Assembly: GCF_002906855.1 (NCBI RefSeq)
Contig: NZ_MINI01000028.1
Span: 1,860,001-1,924,000, forward strand
Reading direction: 5' to 3'
DNA length: 64,000 nt
Source: Pseudomonas putida
GTDB taxonomy: Bacteria; Pseudomonadota; Gammaproteobacteria; Pseudomonadales; Pseudomonadaceae
Of this stretch, positions 37,927 to 45,958 are shown piece by piece. Under the pieces are notes generated by a model. That model was not told where the DNA came from, ran no database searches, and saw nothing but the letters and a program-made list of their open reading frames with translations. The position numbers and the translations under genes are program-made. Numbering within the stretch: position 1 is the first letter of the stretch; every line of letters starts with the position of its first letter.

Positions 37927-38856
37927 TCAATGCGCGCAGCGGCTGGTATCGCCTTGCTCGGCCGGTGCCTTGCGCGCCGCTGCCAGAATGGTCGCCAGCA
38001 CGATCAGTGCAGCACCGGCAGCCATGCGCAGCGTTGGCTGGTCACCAAACAACCACCACGCCCCGATAATCGCGTACACCGGCTCTAGCGCGATGATCAT
38101 GCCGGCAGTCCGCGCTTCCAGCCCTTCCAGGCTCTTGACGAACAGGAACTGCGACAGCCCGGTGCAGAACACCCCCAGCAGTGCCAGGTTGATCCAGTCA
38201 TTGCTGCCCAGGCTGGTGTTGCCCAGGTGGGTGAAGGCGAACGGCGCCACCAGCGCGGCAACCACCACGTTCTGCCAGAAGGCCACTTGCATGGCGTTCA
38301 TGTTCGACTGGTTGCGGCGGTTGGTCACGGTCAACAGGGCGAACGCCAGGCCTGAACCCAGGCCCCAGAGCAGGCCCACGGTCCCTTTGTCGAGCAAATC
38401 GAAGGTTGGCACTACCAGCACCAGGCCTGCGGTCACCATCAACAGCAGCAAACCTTGGACGGCACCGATGCGCTGGCCGAACACGCCGCGCTCGATCATG
38501 GCGATGAAGGCCGGGAAGCTGGCAAAGCCCAGGGTGGCCACGGCCACGCCGCCAACTTTGACGGCGATGAAGAAGGTCACCCAGTGGGTCGCCAGCAGGG
38601 CGCCGGTCAGGCCCAGCACCGGCAGGTTGCGCAGGGTCAGCGCATCGAGCAGGCGGGTGCCCTTGAGCCCGGCGACGAAGCCCAGGGCGATGAAGGCGAA
38701 GGTGGCGCGGCCGAAGGTGATGATGCTGGCGTCGGCGTCGATCAGGTGACCGAGGATACCGGTCAGGCCGAACAGCACAGCGGCGATGTGGGCAACGCAC
38801 AGGGCGTTACGGTGGCCGGTGGCAGCACCGGCTACGGGGATTGAAGTCGCGATCAT
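37927..38856 (-). CDS. EamA/DMT-superfamily transporter
   Basis: Inner-membrane protein of 309 residues with ten hydrophobic segments arranged as two EamA repeats (HIAAVLFGLTGILGHL... and GLLWGLGSGLAFALLTVTNRR...). Such drug/metabolite transporters usually export amino acids or other small metabolites. The ATG at 38856 matches the first TM position; a 56-codon in-frame extension is low-quality and rejected. The region upstream (38857-39151, 295 bp) holds its promoter and nothing else I can name. The substrate is unknown. Confidence 0.87.
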   Translation of the reverse strand: MIATSIPVAGAATGHRNALCVAHIAAVLFGLTGILGHLIDADASIITFGRATFAFIALGFVAGLKGTRLLDALTLRNLPVLGLTGALLATHWVTFFIAVKVGGVAVATLGFASFPAFIAMIERGVFGQRIGAVQGLLLLMVTAGLVLVVPTFDLLDKGTVGLLWGLGSGLAFALLTVTNRRNQSNMNAMQVAFWQNVVVAALVAPFAFTHLGNTSLGSNDWINLALLGVFCTGLSQFLFVKSLEGLEARTAGMIIALEPVYAIIGAWWLFGDQPTLRMAAGAALIVLATILAAARKAPAEQGDTSRCAH

Positions 38857-39151
38857 GGCAGTCAAGTCTTCACAATGTGGCGCGCGCAAACACTCCCGAT
38901 TGGCGCGGCGCAGGTCTCTAATACTGGGGGTTTTATCGTTATGAGCCCGGACGAACTGCCCGGTGCAAAAAGGCGCCACAGCGTTGGAATTGTGAAGCGA
39001 GGCTGTTTTACTCGCGAATACCACACCGATCAGCCCACGGCGCGGGGCTGGTCGATGTGTGTATTATTTTTATAGACACGGTTTGGAAGCCGATTGCTGG
39101 CGACGTGTGCTTGTCTGATCGCGACATCGACTGTTGCCTTGTAGCGCCTTG

Positions 39152-39745
39152 TTATTCCTCACCGTAATTCATGATCGACAGCAGGCGGATCGGCACCTGT
39201 ACCAGCTGCTCAGGGCCGTGCGGGGTTTCGCCATCGAAGGTCAGGCTGTCGCCGGCCTGCATGCGATAGAGCTGGTTGCCGTGGCGATAGACCAGTTCCC
39301 CCTCCAGCAGATGGAGAAACTCGGTGCCTGGGTGGGCGAAGGTCGGGAATTCCTCGCTGGCGTCGTCCATGGTCACCATGTACGCCTCGAAGTTCTTCTT
39401 CGGCCCCCTGGCGTGATTGAGCAAATGGTAGGTATGGCCCTTCTCGGTGCCGCGGCGCACCACCTCCAGCCCTTCACCGGCCTTGACCAGCAAGGCATTG
39501 CCATCAGGCTGGTCGTACTGGCTGAACAGCTTGGCCATCGGCATGCCCAGCACATCGCACAGGCGGCTGAGGGTATCGAGGCTGGTTGACACCTGAGCGT
39601 TCTCGATCTTGCTCAGCATGCCCTGGCTGATGCCGGCGATGCGCGCCACATCGGCGAGCTTGAGCGACTGGGCCTGGCGCTGGCGCTTGATCTGCAGGCC
39701 CAGGTACTGCTCCAGGCGAAGGCGCGGTTCGGTTTCGGTTGGCAT
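39152..39745 (-). CDS. XRE-family regulator with cupin sensor domain
   Basis: A 197-residue regulator. Residues ~10-68 form a lambda-repressor-like HTH (GLQIKRQRQAQSLKLADVARIAGISQGMLSKIENAQVSTSLDTLSRL). Residues ~115-190 form a small cupin barrel (HPGTEFLHLLEGELVYRHGNQLYRMQAGDSLTFDGETPHGPEQLV). PuuR-type proteins of this design sense small metabolites. It is divergent from glnT-glxBCD across 347 bp containing paired GGAAA/TTTCC elements and a sigma-54 promoter, so it is the best candidate local regulator of that operon. Confidence 0.9.
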   Translation of the reverse strand: MPTETEPRLRLEQYLGLQIKRQRQAQSLKLADVARIAGISQGMLSKIENAQVSTSLDTLSRLCDVLGMPMAKLFSQYDQPDGNALLVKAGEGLEVVRRGTEKGHTYHLLNHARGPKKNFEAYMVTMDDASEEFPTFAHPGTEFLHLLEGELVYRHGNQLYRMQAGDSLTFDGETPHGPEQLVQVPIRLLSIMNYGEE

Positions 39746-39781
39746 CGAATGTCCTGCACGGTTTCAGTTCAAGAATAAAGA

Positions 39782-39804
39782 TTTCGCACTGGGAAAGTGC
39801 GAAA
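39782..39804. promoter_or_regulatory. Inverted repeat in front of the XRE-cupin gene
   Basis: TTTCGCACT-N5-AGTGCGAAA, 9-bp perfect arms, 37 bp upstream of the regulator's start codon. Possible autoregulatory operator or a 5' UTR hairpin. Confidence 0.5.
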
Positions 39805-39835
39805 GGCAGCTGCGTTGGCTGCTTCTTTCCTCAGG

Positions 39836-39854
39836 TGAAAACAAGTTTCCCATA
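39836..39854. promoter_or_regulatory. Candidate operator copy 1, GAAAN5TTTC element
   Basis: GAAAACAAGTTTCCCATA shares 16 of 18 bases with the element at 40039-40056. It sits about 90 bp upstream of the XRE-cupin gene. With the copy next to the glnT promoter it suggests one regulator acting on both divergent units. Confidence 0.5.
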
Positions 39855-39892
39855 AATGGAGAAGAAAAACCCGGCTGAGTCTTGTGCTGCCT

Positions 39893-39979
39893 GTGCCGGC
39901 CTCTTCGCGGGGCAAGCCCGCTCCTACAGGGGTACGCGTCTCTGGTAGGAGCGGGCTTGCCCCGCGAAGAGGCCGGCAC
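39893..39979. repeat. REP doublet with 35-bp perfect arms
   Basis: Arms 39893-39927 and 39945-39979 are exact reverse complements (core CTCTTCGCGGGGCAAGCCCG) around a 17-nt loop. A typical P. putida-type REP pair, placed inside the divergent regulatory region between the XRE-cupin gene and glnT. Confidence 0.9.
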
Positions 39980-40012
39980 TGGCCACACAACGCCATCACC
40001 CTTGAGCAGAGT

Positions 40013-40028
40013 TGGCAAGTACATTGCA
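40013..40028 (+). promoter_or_regulatory. Sigma-54 promoter of glnT-glxBCD
   Basis: TGGCAAGTACATTGCA matches the RpoN consensus TGGCAC-N5-TTGCA with the invariant GG-N10-GC spacing. It points toward glnT, whose start is 65 bp on. This fits nitrogen-limitation control by NtrC or another enhancer-binding protein. Confidence 0.75.
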
Positions 40029-40038
40029 TTCCTGTGAG

Positions 40039-40056
40039 GAAAGTAAGTTTCCCATA
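40039..40056. promoter_or_regulatory. Candidate operator copy 2, just downstream of the sigma-54 start
   Basis: GAAAGTAAGTTTCCCATA repeats the element at 39836 and forms GGAAA-N5-TTTCC. Transcription from the sigma-54 promoter should start near 40040, so a protein bound here would block early elongation. Likely target of the XRE-cupin regulator. Confidence 0.5.
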
Positions 40057-40092
40057 CGGAATTAGTGCCCCTCACCCAGGAGTGATCAACCC

Positions 40093-41427
40093 ATGTTGCC
40101 AGCAGAAACCCAGCGCACCCTCGACCAGTACGGTATCAAGTACGTGTTGGCGCAGTTCGTCGATATCCACGGTTCGGCGAAGACCAAGTCGGTGCCGGTA
40201 TCGGGCCTCAAGATGGTGGCTGAGGAGGGCGCCGGCTTTGCCGGGTTCGCCATCTGCGGCATGGGCATGGAGCCCCATGGCCCGGATTTCATGGCCCGTG
40301 GCGACCTCTCCACGCTGATCCCGGTGCCTTGGCAGCCGGGCTATGGGCGGGTGGTGTGCGTAGGTCATGTCAACGGCCAGCCCTGGCCCTACGACAGCCG
40401 TTACGTCTTGCAGCAGCAGGTGCAGCGCCTGGCCGACAAGGGCTGGACCCTGAACACCGGCCTTGAGCCCGAGTTCAGCCTGTTCCGCCGTGACGAAAGC
40501 GGCAAGCTGCAGCTGGTGGACGCCTCCGACAACCTCGACAAGCCATGCTACGACTACAAGGGCCTGTCGCGCTCGCGGCTGTTCCTCGAACGCCTCACCG
40601 AGGCCCTGCAGCCGGTCGGCTTCGACATCTACCAGATCGACCACGAAGACGCCAACGGCCAGTTCGAGATCAACTACACCTATAGCGACGCCATGGAGTC
40701 GGCTGACCGTTTCACCTTCTTCCGCATGGCCGCCGGCGAGATCGCCAACGACTTGGGCATGATCTGCTCGTTCATGCCCAAGCCCGACCCCAAGCGTGCC
40801 GGCAACGGCATGCACTTCCACCTGTCGCTGGCCAGCAGCAGCAACAAGAACCTGTTCCACGACCCCTCCGACAGCAGCGGCATGGGCCTGTCGAAACTGG
40901 CCTACCACTTCGCCGCCGGCTTGCTGGCCCACGGCCCAGCGCTGTGTGCCTTCGCCGCACCCACGGTCAACTCCTACAAGCGCCTGGTGGTCGGCCGCTC
41001 GCTGTCCGGCGCCACCTGGGCGCCGGCCTTCGTCGCCTATGGCGCCAACAACCGTTCGGCCATGGTGCGCATCCCCTATGGCCGCCTGGAGTTCCGCCTG
41101 CCGGACGCCGGCTGCAACCCGTACCTCGTCACCGCCGCGATCATCGCCGCCGGCCTCGATGGCATCGACCGCCAGCTCGAGCCGGGCGAGATGTGCAACG
41201 AGAACCTCTACAACCTGAGCCTGGAAGCGATCGCCGCACGCGGCATCAAGACCTTGCCGCAGTCGCTCAAGGAAGCCGCCGATGCGCTGGAGGCCGACCC
41301 GCTGTTTCGCGAGGTGCTCGGTGCCGAGATCGTCGACGAGTTCATCAAGCTCAAGCGCATGGAATGGGTGGAGTACTGCCGCCATGTCTCCGACTGGGAA
41401 ATCCAGCGTTACACCGAATTCTTCTGA
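40093..41427 (+). CDS. glnT: GlnT: glutamine-synthetase-family ligase (type III annotation / GMAS-like)
   Basis: A 444-residue ATP-dependent glutamate-amine ligase of the GlnT group. The N-terminal beta-grasp part reads [19 protein letters not shown]. The catalytic part has [10 protein letters not shown] (metal Glu), [36 protein letters not shown] and [26 protein letters not shown]. It lacks the adenylylation loop of GlnA-type enzymes. In methylotrophs close relatives are gamma-glutamylmethylamide synthetases (GmaS) acting with three glutamate-synthase-like subunits, the same partners found here. The substrate could therefore be ammonia or methylamine. First gene of a four- or five-gene operon. 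Confidence 0.9.
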   Translation: MLPAETQRTLDQYGIKYVLAQFVDIHGSAKTKSVPVSGLKMVAEEGAGFAGFAICGMGMEPHGPDFMARGDLSTLIPVPWQPGYGRVVCVGHVNGQPWPYDSRYVLQQQVQRLADKGWTLNTGLEPEFSLFRRDESGKLQLVDASDNLDKPCYDYKGLSRSRLFLERLTEALQPVGFDIYQIDHEDANGQFEINYTYSDAMESADRFTFFRMAAGEIANDLGMICSFMPKPDPKRAGNGMHFHLSLASSSNKNLFHDPSDSSGMGLSKLAYHFAAGLLAHGPALCAFAAPTVNSYKRLVVGRSLSGATWAPAFVAYGANNRSAMVRIPYGRLEFRLPDAGCNPYLVTAAIIAAGLDGIDRQLEPGEMCNENLYNLSLEAIAARGIKTLPQSLKEAADALEADPLFREVLGAEIVDEFIKLKRMEWVEYCRHVSDWEIQRYTEFF

Positions 41428-41493
41428 CCGCCAACCCTATCCCTGGGTGGCGGCAATAGCAGCGGCTACCCACTGCCTAGAAGGAGTATCACC

Positions 41494-42399
41494 ATGTGTG
41501 GAATCGTAGGTCTGTACCTGAAAAAGCCAGAGCTGGAAGCCCAGCTCGGCAAGCTCTTCGAACCCATGCTCGAAGCCATGACCGACCGTGGCCCGGACAG
41601 CGCCGGCTTCGCCATCTACGGTGACGAAGTGGCCGATGGCTGGGTCAAGCTGACCCTGCAGGCGACGGACATCAACTACCCCTGGGCGGCCCTGATGGGC
41701 CAGCTGGAAGGGTGCCTGGGCTGCTCGCTGGACTGGTTCCAGAACGCCAGCGCGGCGGTACTCAAGGCGCACACCAGCGAGACGGCAGCCCGCCAAGCCC
41801 TGAGCGAACTGGCCCCTGAGGTGCGCATCATGAGCGCCGGGCAGAGCATCGAGATCCTCAAGGGCATGGGCCTTCCGGCGGAAATCTCCAGCCGCTTCGG
41901 CCTGGCCGGCATGAAGGGCAGCCACATCATTGGCCATACCCGCATGGCCACCGAAAGCGCCGTGACCATGGAAGGCAGCCACCCGTTTTCCACCGGTGCC
42001 GACCTGTGCCTGGTGCACAACGGCTCGCTGTCCAACCACTTCCGCCTGCGCCAGGTACTCAAGCGCGAAGGCATCAGCTTCGAGACCGACAACGACACCG
42101 AGGTGGCGGCCGGCTACCTGACCTGGCGCCTGCAGCAGGGCGACACCCTGGCCCAGGCCCTGGATGGCGCGCTGCAAGACCTGGACGGTTTCTTCACCTT
42201 CGCCATCGGCACCCGCAACGGCTTTGCCGTGATCCGCGACCCGATTGCTTGCAAGCCGGCCGTGCTTGCCGAGACCGACGACTACGTGGCCATGGCCTCC
42301 GAATACCAGGCCCTGGCCAGCCTGCCGGGCATCGACAAGGCCAAGGTCTGGGAGCCGGCGCCGGCCACCTTGTACGTCTGGGAACGCGAAAGCGCCTGA
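41494..42399 (+). CDS. glxB: GlxB: class II glutamine amidotransferase, glutamate-synthase-like subunit
   Basis: A 301-residue Ntn-type glutaminase domain. The catalytic nucleophile Cys2 directly follows the initiator Met (MCGIVGLY), and the body includes HTRMATESAV, LVHNGSLSNHF and the DNDTEVAAGYL segment. It corresponds to the glutaminase part of glutamate synthase or MgsA of N-methylglutamate synthase. An AAGGAG ribosome site precedes the start. A short imperfect hairpin (CCGCCAACCC/GGGTGGCGG) lies in the 66-bp gap after glnT. Confidence 0.9.
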   Translation: MCGIVGLYLKKPELEAQLGKLFEPMLEAMTDRGPDSAGFAIYGDEVADGWVKLTLQATDINYPWAALMGQLEGCLGCSLDWFQNASAAVLKAHTSETAARQALSELAPEVRIMSAGQSIEILKGMGLPAEISSRFGLAGMKGSHIIGHTRMATESAVTMEGSHPFSTGADLCLVHNGSLSNHFRLRQVLKREGISFETDNDTEVAAGYLTWRLQQGDTLAQALDGALQDLDGFFTFAIGTRNGFAVIRDPIACKPAVLAETDDYVAMASEYQALASLPGIDKAKVWEPAPATLYVWERESA

Positions 42400-42425
42400 C
42401 CCCCACCGAATCACTGGAGACATTC

Positions 42426-43100
42426 ATGAAGACGATCGACCTTTCCAGCGCCTCGGTGCGCGTACTCAACCAGTCCCTGCACGATGACGTGCCGGACCTC
42501 GAATGGCGGGTGACCCACCCCGACGGCAAGCACAACCTGGCCGTAGGCATCAACGCGGCCGTGTCGGTGGATATTGAAGGCCATGCCGGCTACTACTGCG
42601 CAGGGATGAACCAGCAGGCCAGCGTCACCGTGCACGGCAACGTCGGTGTGGGCGTGGCCGAGAACATGATGTCCGGCTCGGTGCGGGTCAAGGGCAGCGC
42701 CTCCCAGGCCGCTGGCGCCACCGCCCATGGTGGGTTGCTGGTGATCGAGGGTGATGCTGGAGCGCGTTGCGGCATCTCGATGAAGGGCGTGGACATCGTG
42801 GTTGGCGGCAGCATCGGCCACATGAGCTGCTTCATGGGCCAGGCCGGGCGCCTGGTGGTGTGTGGCGATGCCGGTGATGCCTTGGGCGATTCGCTGTACG
42901 AGGTGCGCATCTACGTCAAGGGTACGGTGCAGTCGCTGGGTTCGGACTGCATCGAGAAAGAGATGCGCGCCGAGCACCTGCAAGAGCTGCAGGACTTGCT
43001 GAACAAGGCGGGGCTGGAGCACAAGGCCGCCGATTTCAAGCGCTACGGCTCGGCCCGCCAGCTGTACAACTTCAAAGTCGACAACGCCAGCGCGTACTGA
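42426..43100 (+). CDS. glxC: GlxC: glutamate synthase alpha-subunit C-terminal (GXGXG) domain protein
   Basis: A 224-residue beta-helix protein equivalent to the stand-alone GXGXG domain of glutamate synthase (MgsB in N-methylglutamate synthase). Repeating Gly-rich turns are visible: AGYYCAGMNQQASVTVHGNVGVGVAENMMSGSV, AAGATAHGGLLVIEGDAGARCGISMKGVDIVVGGSIGHMS. It is a structural/channel subunit rather than a catalytic one. It follows glxB by 26 bp and precedes glxD by 15 bp, so all are one transcription unit. Confidence 0.9.
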   Translation: MKTIDLSSASVRVLNQSLHDDVPDLEWRVTHPDGKHNLAVGINAAVSVDIEGHAGYYCAGMNQQASVTVHGNVGVGVAENMMSGSVRVKGSASQAAGATAHGGLLVIEGDAGARCGISMKGVDIVVGGSIGHMSCFMGQAGRLVVCGDAGDALGDSLYEVRIYVKGTVQSLGSDCIEKEMRAEHLQELQDLLNKAGLEHKAADFKRYGSARQLYNFKVDNASAY

Positions 43101-43115
43101 TCCAGGAGCATTCCC

Positions 43116-44441
43116 ATGAGCGAGCAATTCCCCCCGGTACTGCGTGAATCGGCCACCTTCGATCGCCTGACCATCCAGGAAATCCAGCGTGCTGCCGAAA
43201 CCGGCATCTATGACATCCGCGGCGGCGGCACCAAGCGCCGCGTGCCACACTTCGACGACTTGTTGCTGCTGGGCGCCAGCGTTTCGCGCTACCCGCTGGA
43301 AGGCTACCGCGAAAAGTGCGGTACCGACGTGGTGCTGGGCAACCGCTTCGCGAAGAAGCCGATCCACCTGAAGATCCCGGTGACCATTGCCGGCATGAGC
43401 TTCGGCGCGCTGTCGGCCAACGCCAAGGAGGCCCTGGGCCGTGGCGCGACCATTGCCGGCACCAGCACCACCACGGGTGACGGCGGCATGACCCCGGAAG
43501 AGCGCGGCCAGTCGCAGCACCTGGTGTACCAGTACCTGCCGTCGCGCTACGGCATGAACCCCGATGACCTGCGCAAGGCCGACGCCATCGAGATCGTCCT
43601 TGGCCAGGGCGCCAAGCCCGGCGGTGGCGGCATGCTGCTGGGCATGAAGGTCACCGAGCGCGTCGCCGGCATGCGCACCTTGCCGATCGGCGTCGACCAG
43701 CGCAGCGCCTGCCGCCACCCGGACTGGACCGGCCCGGACGACCTGGCGATCAAGATTGCCGAGATCCGCGAGATCACTGACTGGGAAAAGCCGATCTACG
43801 TGAAGATCGGCGCCAGCCGCCCGTACTACGACGTCAAGCTGGCGGTGAAGGCCGGTGCCGACGTGATCGTGCTCGACGGCATGCAGGGCGGCACCGCAGC
43901 CACCCAGGAAGTGTTCATCGAGCATGTCGGTATCCCGATCCTGCCGGCCATTCCACAGGCGGTACAGGCGCTGCAGGAGATGGGCATGCACCGCAAGGTG
44001 CAACTGATCGTCTCCGGTGGCATCCGCAACGGTGCCGACGTGGCCAAGGCCATGGCCCTGGGCGCCGACGCAGTGGCCATCGGCACGGCGGCGCTGATCG
44101 CCCTGGGCGACAACCACCCGCGGCTGGACGGCGAGCTGAAGAAGATCGGCTCGTCTGCCGGCTTCTACGACGACTGGCAGAACGGCCGCGACCCGGCCGG
44201 CATCACCACCCAGGACCCGGAACTGGCCAAGCGCCTGAACCCGGAAGAGGCCGGCCGGCGCCTGGCCAACTACCTGCGGGTGCTGGTGCTGGAAGCGCAG
44301 ACCATGGCCCGTGCCTGCGGCAAGTCGCACCTGCACAACCTCGACCCCGAGGACCTGGTAGCGCTCACTGTCGAGGCCGCCGCCATGGCCAGGGTGCCAC
44401 TGGCCGGCACCGCCTGGGTACCGGGCCAGGCCCAGTACTGA
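43116..44441 (+). CDS. glxD: GlxD: FMN-binding glutamate synthase catalytic domain protein
   Basis: A 441-residue FMN-binding TIM barrel of the glutamate synthase family (MgsC-like). Marks are PVTIAGMSFGALSANAKEALGRGA, TTTGDGGMTPEE, GQGAKPGGGGMLLG, VLDGMQGGTAATQ, QLIVSGGIRNGADVAKAMALGADAVAIGTAALIAL. A C-terminal segment (ARACGKSHLHNLDPEDLVALT) has few Cys, so only a partial Fe-S site at most. With GlxB supplying ammonia and GlxC it would form glutamate, or N-methylglutamate if methylamine is the donor. Confidence 0.9.
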   Translation: MSEQFPPVLRESATFDRLTIQEIQRAAETGIYDIRGGGTKRRVPHFDDLLLLGASVSRYPLEGYREKCGTDVVLGNRFAKKPIHLKIPVTIAGMSFGALSANAKEALGRGATIAGTSTTTGDGGMTPEERGQSQHLVYQYLPSRYGMNPDDLRKADAIEIVLGQGAKPGGGGMLLGMKVTERVAGMRTLPIGVDQRSACRHPDWTGPDDLAIKIAEIREITDWEKPIYVKIGASRPYYDVKLAVKAGADVIVLDGMQGGTAATQEVFIEHVGIPILPAIPQAVQALQEMGMHRKVQLIVSGGIRNGADVAKAMALGADAVAIGTAALIALGDNHPRLDGELKKIGSSAGFYDDWQNGRDPAGITTQDPELAKRLNPEEAGRRLANYLRVLVLEAQTMARACGKSHLHNLDPEDLVALTVEAAAMARVPLAGTAWVPGQAQY

Positions 44442-44451
44442 TCCAACATCT

Positions 44452-44470
44452 GGGGCCGCTTTGCGGCCCC
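44452..44470. terminator. Hairpin between glxD and the amt pseudogene
   Basis: GGGGCCGC-TTT-GCGGCCCC, an 8-bp perfect stem, 10 bp after the glxD stop. It may attenuate read-through into the ammonium transporter gene. Confidence 0.6.
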
Positions 44471-44502
44471 GAATGCATCCCCATTCGCACAGGAGTGACC
44501 CC

Positions 44503-45573
44503 ATGAAGCTTGCCCTGGCTGTCGTGCTGTTTGCGTTGACGCCGTTGGCCCAAGCCGCCGAACCGACCCTGGACACCGGCAACACCGCCTGGATGATCTG
44601 CGCCGCGATGTTCGTGCTGATGATGTGCATCCCGGGCCTGGCGCTGTTCTATGGCGGCATGGTGCGGGCGAAGAACTTCCTTTCGGTATTCACCCAGCTG
44701 TTTGCCGTGGCCGGGGTGATCGGCATCCTCTGGGTGCTGTTCGGCTACAGCCTGGTGGTGGACACCACCGGCATGGTCGAAGGGCAGCTGACCTTCAACA
44801 GCTTCATCGGCGGGCTGGACAAGGCGCTGATGCTGAACATCGGCCACGACAGCCTGGTGGGCAGCATCCCGGAAGGGGTGTTCGCGACGTTTCAGCTGAC
44901 CTTCGCCATCATCACCCCGGCTCTGATTGCCGGTGGTTTTGCCGAGCGCATGAAGTTCAGCGCCTCGTTGCTGTTCATGGCGGCCTGGTTCGTCCTGGTG
45001 TACGCGCCGATCGCCCATATGGTGTGGGGCGGGCCGGGGGCGCTGATGGTCAACTGGGGTGTGCTGGACTTTGCCGGTGGCACCGCCGTGCATATCAACT
45101 CCGGTGTGGCAGCGCTGGCGGCGGCGTTGATGCTGGGCAAGCGCAAGGGCTACCCGCAGACGGCCATGCCGCCGCATAACCTCGGCTTCACCCTGGTAGG
45201 CGCGGGGCTGCTGTGGGTTGGCTGGTTCGGCTTCAACGTCGGCTCCGGGCTTGCGGCCAACGAAGGGGCTGGGGTGGTGATGCTGGCGACCATGGTGGCG
45301 GCGTGTGCCGGGATTGTCGGCTGGTTGCTGACCGAGAAGCTCATGCATGGTCGGCCCACCGCGTTGGGTGCCGCCTCAGGGGCTTTGGCCGGATTGGTGG
45401 GGATCACCCCGGCCTGTGCGTTTGTCGGGCCGTTGGGTGCTGTGGTCATTGGGCTGCTGACCGGGGCGATCTGCTTCTTTGCCGTGACCCGGCTCAAGCA
45501 GGCGTTGGGGTATGACGACAGCCTCGATGTGTTCGGGCTGCATGGGGTGGGCGCGGCGGTAACCTGGTGCTGA
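44503..45573 (+). pseudogene. Ammonium transporter truncated near its C-terminus
   Basis: Amt/MEP/Rh-family channel of 356 residues. The N-terminal signal-like segment MKLALAVVLFALTPLAQAAE and family blocks (NTAWMICAAMFVLMMCIPGLALFYGGMVRAKN, AGGFAERMKF, DFAGGTAVHINSGVAAL, HNLGFTLVGAGLLWVGWFGFNVGS) are intact. The normal ...SLDVFG.HG.GG..GA.. region ends abruptly as DVFGLHGVGAAVTWC and stop. About 50-60 residues are missing: the last membrane helix and the cytosolic tail that contacts GlnK. What follows is LysE-family sequence, so the break is a deletion/fusion, not a point mutation. The channel is probably non-functional or unregulated. Confidence 0.85.
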
Positions 45574-45917
45574 GCCCGTCGTTGCCTTCGGCCGGGCAGG
45601 GCGGGGCCGGGGAGTCAGGCTCGCGCTGGGCATTGAAAGGCTTTTGCGTGAGTGGGCTGAACCCCAAGGTATTCCTGCTGTTCCTGGCCTTGCTGCCGCA
45701 ATTCACTGACCCACAGTCGAGCTGGCCGGTGCCGTTGCAGATCTTGTTGCTGGGCCTGGTGCACCTGTGCAGCTCGCTGGTGATCTATTCGCTGGTCGGC
45801 TTCGGCGCCAAGGCTGTGCTGAGCACCCGGCCTGGGGCGGCAAAGCTGGTCGGACGGGTGTCGGGGGTGGCGATGATCAGCGTAGCCCTGGGTTTGATCG
45901 CCGGGCAGATTCACTGA
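45567..45917 (+). pseudogene. C-terminal half of a LysE-family amino-acid exporter
   Basis: About 117 residues beginning VLSPSLPSAGQGG and continuing ALKGFCVSGLNPKVFLLFLALLPQF, then three hydrophobic helices, which is the second half of a LysE/RhtB exporter (normally ~205 residues). The N-terminal half is absent: immediately upstream is the truncated ammonium transporter in another frame. No ribosome site precedes the GTG. The fragment marks the far side of a deletion joining amt to lysE. Confidence 0.85.
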
Positions 45918-45958
45918 CTTCAGCGCTTACCTTCGACGCAGATGTGGCGGTTGTGGCT

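Noticed and set aside
42411..44630. Very long minus-strand open frame (739 codons) opposite glxC, glxD and amt
   Set aside because: It is antisense to well-conserved genes, has His/Val/Ala-rich low-complexity composition typical of the complement of GC-rich coding DNA, and has no ribosome site.
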